A program made the translations under genes and the position numbers. 18,519 nt of DNA from NCBI GenBank assembly GCA_030743915.1, contig JASLRP010000520.1, positions 1 through 18,519 of the forward strand. Reading direction: 5' to 3'. The stretch's first letter is position 1; the number at the start of each line of letters is the position of its first letter. Of this stretch, positions 9,501-15,500 are shown one piece after another. The notes beneath the pieces are model-generated. The model saw only the letters and a program-made list of their open reading frames with translations, had not been told where the DNA came from and did not search any database. Source of the DNA: SAR202 cluster bacterium (lineage in GTDB: Bacteria > Chloroflexota > Dehalococcoidia > Lucifugimonadales > UBA1123).

Positions 9501-9779
9501 GACTTCAGCGATCTGATCGCTGAGGTTGAGGCCATCCTGAACAACCCGCTATCCACCGCTGACGACTTCGAGCATGCAAAGGACCTGGCTGAGTCCGTCA
9601 ACAAGCACGACAAGGACAACCCTGACTGCGACACCGGCTCCGGCTCCAATAGCGGTTCCGGTTCTGGCAGTGGATCGGGAACGGGTTCCAAGTCGAGCAA
9701 GGGCGGAGACGACTCCGGCTCTGGCACAGGCTCCAAGTCTTCCAAGGACAACAAGAAGAACAAGAGGAACAGGAAATAG
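3579..9779 (+). CDS. Giant secreted multidomain surface protein (Ig-like, thrombospondin C-terminal-like and PKD domains)
   Basis: 2066 residues; the ATG is preceded by GGAGGA (3565-3570) at 8 bases. Approximate order: signal peptide 1-40 (hydrophobic core LLLLLTIGVFGV, then AHADD); an N-terminal beta domain 50-335 (DNGTVHIGV, EGWGVAD, MDWDIYPT, DHGAHFDFGFG) recalled from other PKD proteins; a Big_1-type Ig domain 342-438; a cadherin/VCBS-like domain 438-531; a thrombospondin C-terminal-like domain 532-743 with acidic SDDDFIGFAIGF and LLVDWKQ; three PKD-type domains 746-1014; a second thrombospondin-like domain 1015-1223; six further PKD-type domains to about 1797; and a tail 1797-2066 with DCDCAKSKGFWKHQF, AAWLNFAKGGIDW and AKDLAESVN segments separated by Gly-Ser-rich runs and ending in KKNKKNKRNRK. 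Many DxDNNGSFE and DDDGG motifs suggest calcium binding. No LPXTG motif or membrane anchor is visible. A role in adhesion, matrix or surface-layer structure is inferred. It looks monocistronic, with a strong terminator after it. Confidence 0.92.
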   Translation: MSLKTISAFRHWKIIGVLLLLLTIGVFGVESSGVPVAHADDPTPNDIPHDPPPMASAIIDNGTVHIGVLDQGHLGVGVPYSSDPASIGAVGLRYVPIPASASTEPGCICEGWGVADAGTGQNAHADVAVGGVSGMTVDSFTSSGVSPSGAVGSVGTQAESVVTAFGRLRVTHDFHPTPLTPNLYEVDVTIENISTTDVTDLRYTRTMDWDIYPTYFDEYVTIQGVGSAANLLYADDNGFQDPNPLLTRSASNVGNMVDNGPDDHGAHFDFGFGPLPAGGTQTFRIYYGAAPTEAGANAALTAVGAEAYSFGQSNGGQVTGSPVTFIFAFSGVGGSVLIPPDLLLEPTADTNNVGETHTLTATLTDDSGNPVSGVTVTFEVVGGPNTGTLGTAVTNSSGVATISYSSTVTGTDAIVASFVDGDSNTQNSNGVTKEWVTPPNVAPTVSTPNSSVTVDEGDTANNNGSFSDPDAGDSVTISASVGTVTQSGSQSGTWSWSFNSTDGPAESQTVTITATDGSSAIGTTTFGLTVNNVAPNIDKGVVDLNTWTAENISSGSGVWTVDGSGNSVFQSVNGNPTFFYSDFSSLGSPLQGTIRVETTSDDDFIGFAIGFNPGDTANPSADYLLVDWKQYNQPDAWGYGAQGLAVSRVNGVGSNPDFWSHSGALTELARGITLGNTGWGDYQINEFQFDFTPTRLRVFVNGTLELDVTPTGPNFSDGRFAFFNFSQSSVRYSAIQSDSIAGVEASPVSFSKNFTDPGIPDTHTATINWGDSGTGGETVTSPSGSTPGTVSGTHTYADNGTYTVTVTVCDSDLDCDSDTFTATIANVDPTVDANGPYSVNEGSSVTLNATGFDVAGAADPLTYAWDLDNNGSFETPGQSAPFNGIDGPSTHTVNVQVNDGDGGTAVDSATVTVNNLDPVVTATGDTINEGDTATVSGTISDPGTPDSFTVVIDWGGSEGSDTLSLPAGSTSYSATHVYDDDDPTATLSDNYGISVTVTDDDGGIGSASATVTVNNVDPVIESGVVDLNSWTVENSSPGAGVWTVDGSGNSVFQSVNGNPTFFYSDFNALGSPLEGAIAVETGSDDDYIGFAIGFEPGDTSNPSADFLLVDWKQGDQSGALAGLAVSRVTGVPTGSDYWTHSGAITELARGITLGSTGWANYASNQFLFEFSPTRLRVFVNGTLELDVTPTGPNFSDGRFAFYNYSQYYVRYSAIQSDSISGNEASPVSFTKNFTDVGIPDTHTATILWGDTSSSAGTITEPSGSTPGTVSGTHTYADNGTYTVTVTVCDDDGGCDSDTFTATIANVDPTVDANGPYSVNEGSSVTLNATGFDVAGPADPLTYAWDLDNNGSFETPGQSVPFNGIDGPSTHTVNVQVNDGDGGIAVDTTTVTVNNVDPTIVTTFQVAPIPEASVSTSGNLVAQATDPAGSNDPLAFDFDCDNNGSYETPSNPSTSAADCYFDDNGSYTVGVRVTDGDGGQAIGSVIAVVTNVSPTAFIPNVGPVDEGSPAVITFEAEFDPSVADTTAGFHYSVACDGLASSLAGSYAAAGTSDSVNCVYGDNGTYTVMGRIFDKDDGSNDYSATVTVVNVDPVVTATGDTIDEAGTATVSGTITDPGFLDTFTVVIDWGPGEGSTTLSLGAGATTYSASHQYIDDDPTATLSDDYGISVTVTDDDGGVGTASTVVTVNNVDPELTLDLTGSLPFVGGDAFIGRKGVEQTHFADATDVGADDLTFDWTFAPDPTLDPETYLNGGSIPMSASDSASVTFAAPGIYTVEVDVTDDDGGSADALSQTKIVTDDCDCAKSKGFWKHQFKASTTGKGKQHIDDASLEIYLDIVEYVSSVFSEDVALAGIIEAHNVFDPPKSNNGGGTGTGSGSGSGSGSNEATNPSTTGSKKKKKGGDSGSGSDSDTGSGSDKKLEKKKQDALQQTLAAWLNFAKGGIDWDEDITIDGGTGTGSNSGSGTGSKPATPPVVMDFSDLIAEVEAILNNPLSTADDFEHAKDLAESVNKHDKDNPDCDTGSGSNSGSGSGSGSGTGSKSSKGGDDSGSGTGSKSSKDNKKNKRNRK
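5172..6320 (+). repeat. Intragenic module duplication, copy 1
   Basis: Encodes one thrombospondin-like domain plus two PKD-type domains. The matching unit is at 6621-7757. The offset between copies is 1449 bases at the start and 1437 at the end, reflecting small in-frame indels in the thrombospondin-like part. A separate PKD-type domain (6321-6620) lies between the two copies and is itself similar to the domain at 8340-8640, with a 34-base identical stretch (6325-6358 and 8344-8377). Confidence 0.85.
6621..7757 (+). repeat. Intragenic module duplication, copy 2
   Basis: The second copy of the thrombospondin-like plus two PKD-type domain module; see 5172-6320. The segment 7461-7627 matches 6024-6190 with only two mismatches in 167 bases, while the rest of the module is clearly more diverged. 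The encoded thrombospondin-like domain carries SDDDYIGFAIGF, closely matching the DDDYAGFVFGY signature of animal thrombospondin C-terminal domains as I recall it. Confidence 0.85.
9184..9770 (+). repeat. Gly-Ser(-Thr) low-complexity coding repeats
   Basis: Four runs of degenerate GGC TCC / GGA TCT / ACA GGC codons (about 9184-9225, 9280-9330, 9430-9475 and 9630-9740) encode GTGSGSGSG-type linkers, with KKKKK and KKLEKKK patches between them. They interrupt and follow the conserved C-terminal module of the giant protein. All stay in frame. Confidence 0.85.
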
Positions 9780-9811
9780 TTCGCCCTGACAATCGGATAG
9801 GCATTTAGCGG

Positions 9812-9852
9812 GAGGGCCGGTCACAAATTGTGACCGGCCCTCTCTTTCTATA
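9812..9852 (+). terminator. Rho-independent terminator of the giant surface protein gene
   Basis: GAGGGCCGGTCAC (9812-9824) pairs perfectly with GTGACCGGCCCTC (9830-9842), leaving the loop AAATT; TCTTTCTAT follows. It begins 33 bases after the stop codon and separates this gene from the cyclodeaminase-like gene, so the two are probably separate transcripts. Confidence 0.88.
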
Positions 9853-9902
9853 TCATTGAGGGAACAGGAATCTTTGTCTCACTCATACAAGATTCCAGAT
9901 TG

Positions 9903-9910
9903 AAGGAGGA
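9903..9910 (+). promoter_or_regulatory. Ribosome binding site fixing the start of the cyclodeaminase-family gene
   Basis: AAGGAGGA sits four bases before the ATG at 9915. The frame also offers a TTG at 9900, but that codon would precede the Shine-Dalgarno and add a KEEDM extension encoded by it, so ATG 9915 is the start. Confidence 0.85.
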
Positions 9911-9914
9911 AGAC

Positions 9915-10904
9915 ATGGCATTGTTGCTGGACCGAAACACAATTGAAGGTCTCCTGGATATGGACAAGATGGTCGAAATACTAGAGCAGGCGTTTGGCGA
10001 GCTGGCATCTGGAAGCGCGGTGATGCCTCCTCGGACGGCGGTTGTCGATGCCGATGTCAACGGCTGGTATGCCTTCATGCCCGCCCAACTCAAGAGCATG
10101 GGAGCGTTGGGCGTCAAAGCGGTCACCGTTTACAAGGACAATGCGTCCAAGCACAGCTTGCCCGTTACGCTGGCGACTATCATCATGCTGGACGGCGACA
10201 CCGGCCAGGCTATTGCGGTCATGGATGGCGGATACATCACTGCCATGAGGACCGGCGCTGTTTCGGGACTCGCCACCAAACATCTGGCGCGCTCCAACTC
10301 TAAAGTCGCGGGGGTCCTGGGGACCGGAGTCCAGGCCCGCGCTCAGCTTTGGGGAATGGCCGCCGGAGCCAGCCTGGACCGACTGATGGTGTTCTCAATG
10401 GACCCGATGGACGCTCAGAAAGCCTTCGCTGACGATGTCGCCAAACTCACCGGACTGCCCGTTGATCTGGCATCCAGCGCCCAGGAGCTTGTGGAGAGCG
10501 TGGACATCCTCGCGACGGCCACCACAGCCATTAATCCCATTATCGACGGTGACTGGGTGAGACCTGGAACTCACATCAACGGCATCGGCTCCCACGCCCC
10601 CGGAGTCAGAGAGTTGGACACCAAGACGGTCGTGAAGTCCAAACTGGTGTGCGACCAGAAAGAAGCGTGCCTGGCCGAGGCCGGAGACATCCAGATACCC
10701 ATCGAGGAAGGCGCCCTCAGCCCCGATGATATCTACGGAGACCTGGGCGACGTGGTGGCCGGGACGATTCCGGGCAGGGAGAATGACGACGAGATCACGC
10801 TGTTCAAGAGCGTCGGCCTGTCCATCCAGGACATTTCAGCGTCCTACTACGTCTACAAGCAAGCGCTGGAGCAGGGAGCAGGCACCGAGTTCAGTTTCTC
10901 TTAA
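9915..10904 (+). CDS. Ornithine cyclodeaminase / mu-crystallin family protein
   Basis: 329 residues from the ATG with the good ribosome binding site. The family comprises NAD(P)-dependent soluble enzymes such as ornithine cyclodeaminase, archaeal alanine dehydrogenase, ketimine and pyrroline-2-carboxylate reductases, and mu-crystallin. Visible signatures: PPRT (Arg40), GVKAVTVY (Lys68), N76...SLP, DGDTGQ, MDGGYITAMRTGA (Arg112), the dinucleotide-binding GVLGTGVQA (133-141), DILATATT, PGTHINGIGSHAPGVRELD (217-235) and a C-terminal EITLFKSVGLSIQD. The substrate-binding Arg/Lys/Arg set is intact. The position occupied by the essential Asp of ornithine cyclodeaminase (G-x-D-x-P-G) is His227 here, so true ornithine cyclodeamination is unlikely; an imine reductase or amino acid dehydrogenase role is more plausible. 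Length is normal for the family. It stands alone between a strong upstream terminator and a hairpin cluster downstream. Confidence 0.9.
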   Translation: MALLLDRNTIEGLLDMDKMVEILEQAFGELASGSAVMPPRTAVVDADVNGWYAFMPAQLKSMGALGVKAVTVYKDNASKHSLPVTLATIIMLDGDTGQAIAVMDGGYITAMRTGAVSGLATKHLARSNSKVAGVLGTGVQARAQLWGMAAGASLDRLMVFSMDPMDAQKAFADDVAKLTGLPVDLASSAQELVESVDILATATTAINPIIDGDWVRPGTHINGIGSHAPGVRELDTKTVVKSKLVCDQKEACLAEAGDIQIPIEEGALSPDDIYGDLGDVVAGTIPGRENDDEITLFKSVGLSIQDISASYYVYKQALEQGAGTEFSFS

Positions 10905-10927
10905 TCAAGCCCTCAGCCAATGTGACC

Positions 10928-10967
10928 CGCCATTCTGAATCCGCAGATGAAGAATCTGGCCGTCAGT
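10928..10967. repeat. REP-like interspersed repeat, copy B
   Basis: Outer arms ATTCT (10932-10936) and AGAAT (10951-10955), inner stem ATC (10939-10941) / GAT (10946-10948), loop CGCA. It is the partner of the element at 601-640, with compensatory stem changes. It starts about 24 bases after a stop codon and, like copy A, lies in a convergent intergenic space. Confidence 0.6.
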
Positions 10968-10988
10968 TACCGTGGTTCACTGACGGCC
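10958..10988 (+). terminator. Hairpin after the cyclodeaminase-family gene
   Basis: GGCCGTCAGT (10958-10967) pairs perfectly with ACTGACGGCC (10979-10988) across an 11-base loop. Only a short ATTTCC follows, so it is a weak intrinsic terminator at best, or an mRNA 3'-end stabilising structure. Its left arm overlaps the right end of the REP-like element. Confidence 0.5.
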
Positions 10989-10989
10989 A

Positions 10990-11042
10990 TTTCCACGAAA
11001 ACAGAAACTCCCCGAGACCTCTGGAGGATAATCTCGGGGAGT
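10990..11042 (-). terminator. Terminator of the pilin gene (possibly bidirectional)
   Basis: ACTCCCCGAGA (11007-11017) pairs perfectly with TCTCGGGGAGT (11032-11042). Read on the minus strand the stem is followed by TTCTGTTTTCG, a good T-tract for the convergent pilin gene. On the plus strand it is followed by CAGTTTCGTT, so it may also stop transcription coming from the cyclodeaminase-like gene. Confidence 0.7.
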
Positions 11043-11066
11043 CAGTTTCGTTCCCGTTTGTGATGT

Positions 11067-11101
11067 GCCCGGTCTCAGGTATTCATTCACTGAGACCGGG
11101 C
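11067..11101. terminator. Third stem-loop between convergent genes
   Basis: GCCCGGTCTCAG (11067-11078) pairs perfectly with CTGAGACCGGGC (11090-11101), with an 11-base loop. It lies 22 bases past the pilin stop codon on the minus strand. Neither side has a strong T-tract, so it may stabilise the pilin mRNA 3' end rather than end transcription. Confidence 0.5.
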
Positions 11102-11123
11102 GCTCATGCTTTCTGAATCGCTC

Positions 11124-12200
11124 TTAGTTGAGGTTCATTACGGTGTCGATGATGTCAGGCATGACTCGCTCGATCACTACCGTGCCGCCGTCCTCAGGTC
11201 GGACTTCCAGGTCCCACTTCACATCGCCAATCACCGGGTAGGTGTTCGACAGAGCTGTGAGGCTCACGGTCAGTTCCGCTTTCTCGCCAGCTTCCAGCAG
11301 GTCGTCGCTGTCGTTGGCTCCGATGAAGGTCTTGGACCAGTACACGTCCTTGATGACCTGGTTCTTGTCCGTGTAGGTCAGGATCATGGTGTGGCCACTG
11401 TCGGAGTCGGAGTTGCCATCGGCGTCGGCATCAGAAGGCTCAGAGACGTCGATGGGCTCGCCTTCCAGTGTGTTAGTGATGGTGACCAGCAGAGAGGTCG
11501 CCTGGCCCTGCGCAACCACTTCGTCCACGTTCAGAGTTATGGCGCCATCGTCTGTTACCAGATCAATGCCCACGCACTTGACCGCAGTCATGTCGGAGTT
11601 ATCAGTGATTGCCAGCGTGACCAGTTTCCATGTGTTGGCGACCAGCACAGGCAGGTCGATGTCTTCTAATGAGCTTCCGCAGGCCGCTGTGTCGTCGAGT
11701 CGTAGCTGCAGATCGCCTGCGGCGGTGGTCGTGCCGTACTTGACCCAGAGACTCACCGAGTCGATGCTGGACAGGTCCACGGTGGCGGACAGGTCCGAGT
11801 ATGCGACCAGCCCGGTGGTGAAGTCGGCATCAATGGCCATGTCGGCGCTGCCGGTGCCTTGTTTCTTGTCGGTTGTGTCTGCTGTCACAGTCGTGCTGGC
11901 AGAGCCGGTCCATGCGGAGTCGGCCAGGGAGAGGGTCTTGTTGCTGACGCCGTTGGCGACAACGCCACCCTTGAGTGCCAGGGAGCTTCTCGCGCCCTTC
12001 AGGCCTGCGTGGATCGTCTCTTTGCCGCGCTCGGCAGAGAAGATGCCCGTGGACAGGACCGTGAAGGCGAACACGGACGCTACGACCACGAACGCAATCA
12101 GGATGATGGCGGTCTCAAGACCGGTGACTCCCCGTTCCTGCTTTAGTGTCCTGCTCGCGTCAGCCAGAGGCTGGAAGCGGAACCCTTTCAAAAGTTTCAT
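11124..12200 (-). CDS. Archaellin-like / class III type IV pilin with an inserted jelly-roll-like domain
   Basis: 358 residues from the ATG at 12200, which has GGAGGAGG eight bases upstream; a longer open frame to 12413 lacks such a site and would bury the signal sequence. The N-terminus is a 24-residue basic leader ending in QERG, then VTGLETAIILIAF and a long hydrophobic helix to about residue 50. Glu at +5 after the presumed prepilin peptidase cut (Gly24/Val25) is typical of type IV pilins and archaellins. The helix and following AERGKETIHAGLKGA closely match archaellin-type subunits recalled from Chloroflexota. Residues about 85-230 look like a jelly-roll carbohydrate-binding fold (SLWVKYG, GDLQLRLDD, NTWKLVTLAI, ITLNVDEV) with Cys174 and Cys209. 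The acidic DADADGNSDSDSG loop leads into an archaellin-like C-terminal beta domain (LLEAGEKAELTVSL...KWDLEVRPEDGGTVVI). It probably forms or decorates a surface filament. No archaellum motor or prepilin peptidase genes are in the window. Confidence 0.85.
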   Translation of the reverse strand: MKLLKGFRFQPLADASRTLKQERGVTGLETAIILIAFVVVASVFAFTVLSTGIFSAERGKETIHAGLKGARSSLALKGGVVANGVSNKTLSLADSAWTGSASTTVTADTTDKKQGTGSADMAIDADFTTGLVAYSDLSATVDLSSIDSVSLWVKYGTTTAAGDLQLRLDDTAACGSSLEDIDLPVLVANTWKLVTLAITDNSDMTAVKCVGIDLVTDDGAITLNVDEVVAQGQATSLLVTITNTLEGEPIDVSEPSDADADGNSDSDSGHTMILTYTDKNQVIKDVYWSKTFIGANDSDDLLEAGEKAELTVSLTALSNTYPVIGDVKWDLEVRPEDGGTVVIERVMPDIIDTVMNLN

Positions 12201-12209
12201 TGTGTGTGC

Positions 12210-12217
12210 CCTCCTCC
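12210..12217 (-). promoter_or_regulatory. Ribosome binding site fixing the pilin start
   Basis: GGAGGAGG on the minus strand, nine bases before the ATG at 12198-12200. It decides the pilin start in favour of the short basic leader peptide over the longer open frame that begins at 12413. Confidence 0.85.
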
Positions 12218-12288
12218 GCGGATTCGTTTCCCTTTGAGATTCATTGACTTGAAATCTACGATACCGCTGTGGAGGAAAAATCAACATT

Positions 12289-12348
12289 GGGCAAGCACAC
12301 AAAGTGAAGGAAGGCAGGGACGCAATATTGATTGCGGGCAAGCACACA
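12289..12348. repeat. 13-base direct repeat upstream of the pilin gene
   Basis: GGGCAAGCACACA occurs at 12289-12301 and 12336-12348, 47 bases apart start to start, roughly 90 to 150 bases before the pilin ATG. Its position suits an operator for a regulator binding two sites, but the function is not known. Confidence 0.4.
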
Positions 12349-12599
12349 CCAACATTCACACGGAAGATGCTCATATCCGCCGGCCCCATCAGCGCTAGCG
12401 CCCAGGTAATCACACGGATGCAATTTGGAGGGCCACACGTGCCGAAGGTGTCGGCTAGGTGTCAGTTTTGGTGTAGATTAGAGCAGAAACGTCAATTGCT
12501 GACGCATGTACTGTAGCCGACTCTGGCCTAACGATTCCGAAAAACCAGTTATGAAGTTGTCCATATTTCTGACAATCTCCGTACATGGTCCATACTATG

Positions 12600-15500
12600 C
12601 TATCCACCCCAGTCAGGGAACATGTCATGGGCCGGGTTGTTGGAGATGTTTTGTTGTTCGGAACCATCGGCATTCATCACGTATATTTCGCGATTGCCGT
12701 CTCTGTCAGTCCAAAAAGTAATCATCGTGCCATCTGGGGACCAGTCAGGAGACGAATCTCTTCCTGAGTGATTTGTGAGATTCATTTGGGCCGAGCCGTC
12801 AACGTTCATCACGTAGATTTCTTCGTTGCCGTCTCGATCTGACTTGAAAGCGACCTTGCTCCCATCAGGTGAGAAGACGGGTTCGTCATCAATCCGCGAA
12901 CTGAACGTAATCCGAGTGGGGTTTGATCCATCGGCATTCATGATCCAAATCTGACCATCTGGAATGCCTCTATTCGACAAGTAAGCGATTTTCGCACCGT
13001 CAGGTGACCAACTAGGAACAGAGTCAACGCTGGAATTGTTTGTTAAGTTGGTCTCTCCAGATCCATCTGCGTTTATCACGTAGATTTCATTGTTGCGAGT
13101 AAATGCAACCTTAGAGCAGTCTGGTGACCATGCAGCGTGATCGGCCCCTACAGAACTGGCAACTAACAATGTCTTGTCTGAGCTGTCGGCGTTGATCGTA
13201 TATAGGCCTGTGCCTGGAACGGTAGATGAGTAGACAATTTTCTGGCTACTCCAGCACCAATCAGGTTGTGTGTTGGATGCAATTAGGTTAGTAACGTTGA
13301 CGACGCTAGAGCCGTCAGGGCTCATAGTGAAGATTTCATGGTTTGAAGTTCTGATTGACTGAAACGCGATTTTGCTAGCAGGTGCGGATTCAGTTGTAGG
13401 GCAAGTACTTGTTTGCGATGTTCCACCATCATTGAATGCTACCAACCTGTAACAGTACTGCGTCGACGCATTCAACCCTGCGTCCGTGTATGTCGTTGTG
13501 TTTGCAGGCAACGCCTTTGTCTGTGAGAACGTCCCGCTTGTGCCTATCGCCCTCTCTAGCTTGTATCCGTCTTCGTTTGTCGCATTGTCCGTCCATGTCA
13601 GGTTGATGCTGTCTGATGTGCTCACGCCCAAGAAATTCGTCGCTGCCGCTGGAATCGGTATCGGTGTTGGAGTGGGTGTCGATGCAGGTTCCGTCGTCGG
13701 ACACGTGCTTACTTCAGATGTCCCGCCATCGTTAAACGCGACCAATTTATAGCAATACTGGGTCGATGGTTCCAGGCTAGAATCCGTGTAGGTTGTCGTG
13801 TTCACCGACAATGCTTTTATCTGTGAGAATGTTCCACTTTGGCCGGTCGCCCTCTCAAGTTTGTATCCATCTTCGTTTGTCGCGTTATCTGTCCAGGTCA
13901 GATTGATGCTGTTTGATGTGCTCACGCCCAAGAAATTGGTCGCCGCCGCCGGCGTCGGGATCGGTGTGTGAGTTGGAGTGGGTCCGGGTTCCGTAGTTGG
14001 ACATGTGTTTACTTCAGATGTTCCACCATCATTGAACGCCACCAATTTATAGCAATACTGAGTCGATTCGTTTAATCCAGTGTCAGTGTAGGTGGTCGTG
14101 TCCGCCGACAACGCAGTTGTAGTGATCAGAGAGAACGATCCGCTTTGACCGACTGCTCTCTCAATTTTGTACCCGTCTTCATTTGTCGCGTTGTCCGTCC
14201 AAGTCAAATTGATACTGTCTGAAGTGCTTACCCCCAAGAAGTTGGTCGCAGCCGACGGCGTCGGGATCGGTGTATGAGTTGGAGTGAGTGTAATAGTTGG
14301 TGTCGGAGTGTCAGTAGGCACAACCGTTGTTCCGACAGGGATAGTCGTCGGTGTAGGCATAACAGTAGGAGTCAACGTCGGAGTGAGTGTAGGCGTGGGC
14401 GTCGTCGTGACCAATCTCGGGCTAGCCACAAATATGTTATCTGTTTCGTTGCTCTCGGCAATGCGATTGCCAACGTCCACGATCAATTCGATTGTGTGTG
14501 GTCCTGCTGAGATTATGGATATCTCCTCGTTAATCATACTGGCGATGCCATTGGAATCCAGACTGTTCACTGGGAAGGTTACAATAACCTCGCCATCAAG
14601 AGATATTCCGACGAGGAAAGGCTGCGTTATTGCCTGGTGAGACTCGTTCTTGACAGCCCAATGCACGAATATCTGAGACCCAAATACGAACTGGCTGCCA
14701 CCCGGTGGTGGTGTGTCCTGGAATGAACTGGGCCGATCGGAGACGACCAAAGCCGCATCCCATCGGTCTGGTTTGAACGGTATCAAGTTGATTGGCGCTG
14801 GCGTGGGAGTGACTGACGGCGTTTCGCCGGGCCGCAATGTCGCAGTCGGGCTGGGAGTTGGCGACGGCGTGTTGGTGATAATCGGCGCCAAAGTCGGCGT
14901 GACCGTAGGTGTCTGGGTCACAGTCGGAGTCACGGTCGGTGTTGTAGTCAAGGTCGCGGTCACGGTCGGTGTGACGGTGACCGTTCTTGTCGGAGTTACA
15001 GTTGATGTTATTGTCGGTGTTGTAGTCAAGGTCGGGGTCACGCTGGGCGTTACGAGAGCCGTTGGTGTCAGAGTAAAGGTCGCGGCTTCTATAGGCGTCG
15101 GAGACAAAGTCGCGGTGGGCGTGGGTGTTGGCGTTGCTTCGTTTCTCGAAGTCAGCGCGAAGACGCTGAGACTTCCCACAAGAGCGCTAGCTGTTTTGTT
15201 ATCAGGACCAACGGAGGTCTTCAACGCTACCCACTTCTGGGTATCAGTTTCAAAATGTTGAATCACCAGATTTGCGGTGTAACTTCCCGAATTGCGAATA
15301 CCTGCTTCATTGAGTGTAATTGTCACGGTGATGTTCCTCTCGAATTCGTAGTTTCCACCTTCAGGTTGCTGTGCGCTCACAACCTGAAGGTCAAATGCTT
15401 TCCCGAGAATGGAAAATCCAGAAAGAAAGTTAGCATAGTTCTGGGGTTCGACAGGCCGATACCAGAGGGTGATTGGTTCACCGGTCGAACCAACTGGCAC

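Larger units (their letters stand above)
10905..11123. other. Convergent intergenic space with three hairpins and a REP-like element
   Basis: 219 bases between the stop codons of the cyclodeaminase-like (+) and pilin (-) genes. It is packed with inverted repeats: a REP-like element (10928-10967) and three successive stem-loops (10958-10988, 11007-11042, 11067-11101), each with a perfect stem of 10 to 12 pairs. No open frame of interest was seen. Confidence 0.75.
12201..12599. other. Intergenic region upstream of the pilin gene
   Basis: 399 bases between the FN3/TolB protein stop and the pilin start, both on the minus strand. No gene was seen. It holds a 13-base direct repeat GGGCAAGCACACA (12289-12301 and 12336-12348), a perfect palindrome GCGCTAGCGC (12392-12401) and a small inverted repeat CGTCA-ATTGC-TGACG (12490-12504). 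These are candidates for regulator binding upstream of the pilin gene. No convincing -35/-10 pair could be chosen. Confidence 0.45.

Noticed and set aside
11386..12237. A 283-codon plus-strand open frame opposite the pilin gene
   Set aside because: Its product is Ser/Thr-rich with no family match, and the minus strand encodes a clear pilin with a good ribosome binding site.
12201..12413. A longer pilin start giving a 429-residue protein
   Set aside because: The added 71 residues have no ribosome binding site, and would place the prepilin leader and its cleavage site deep inside the protein.
14255..15135. A CRISPR-like or satellite array in the GTCGGxGT-rich region
   Set aside because: Units are irregular, without spacers of constant length, and read through in frame as Thr/Pro codons of a protein stalk.
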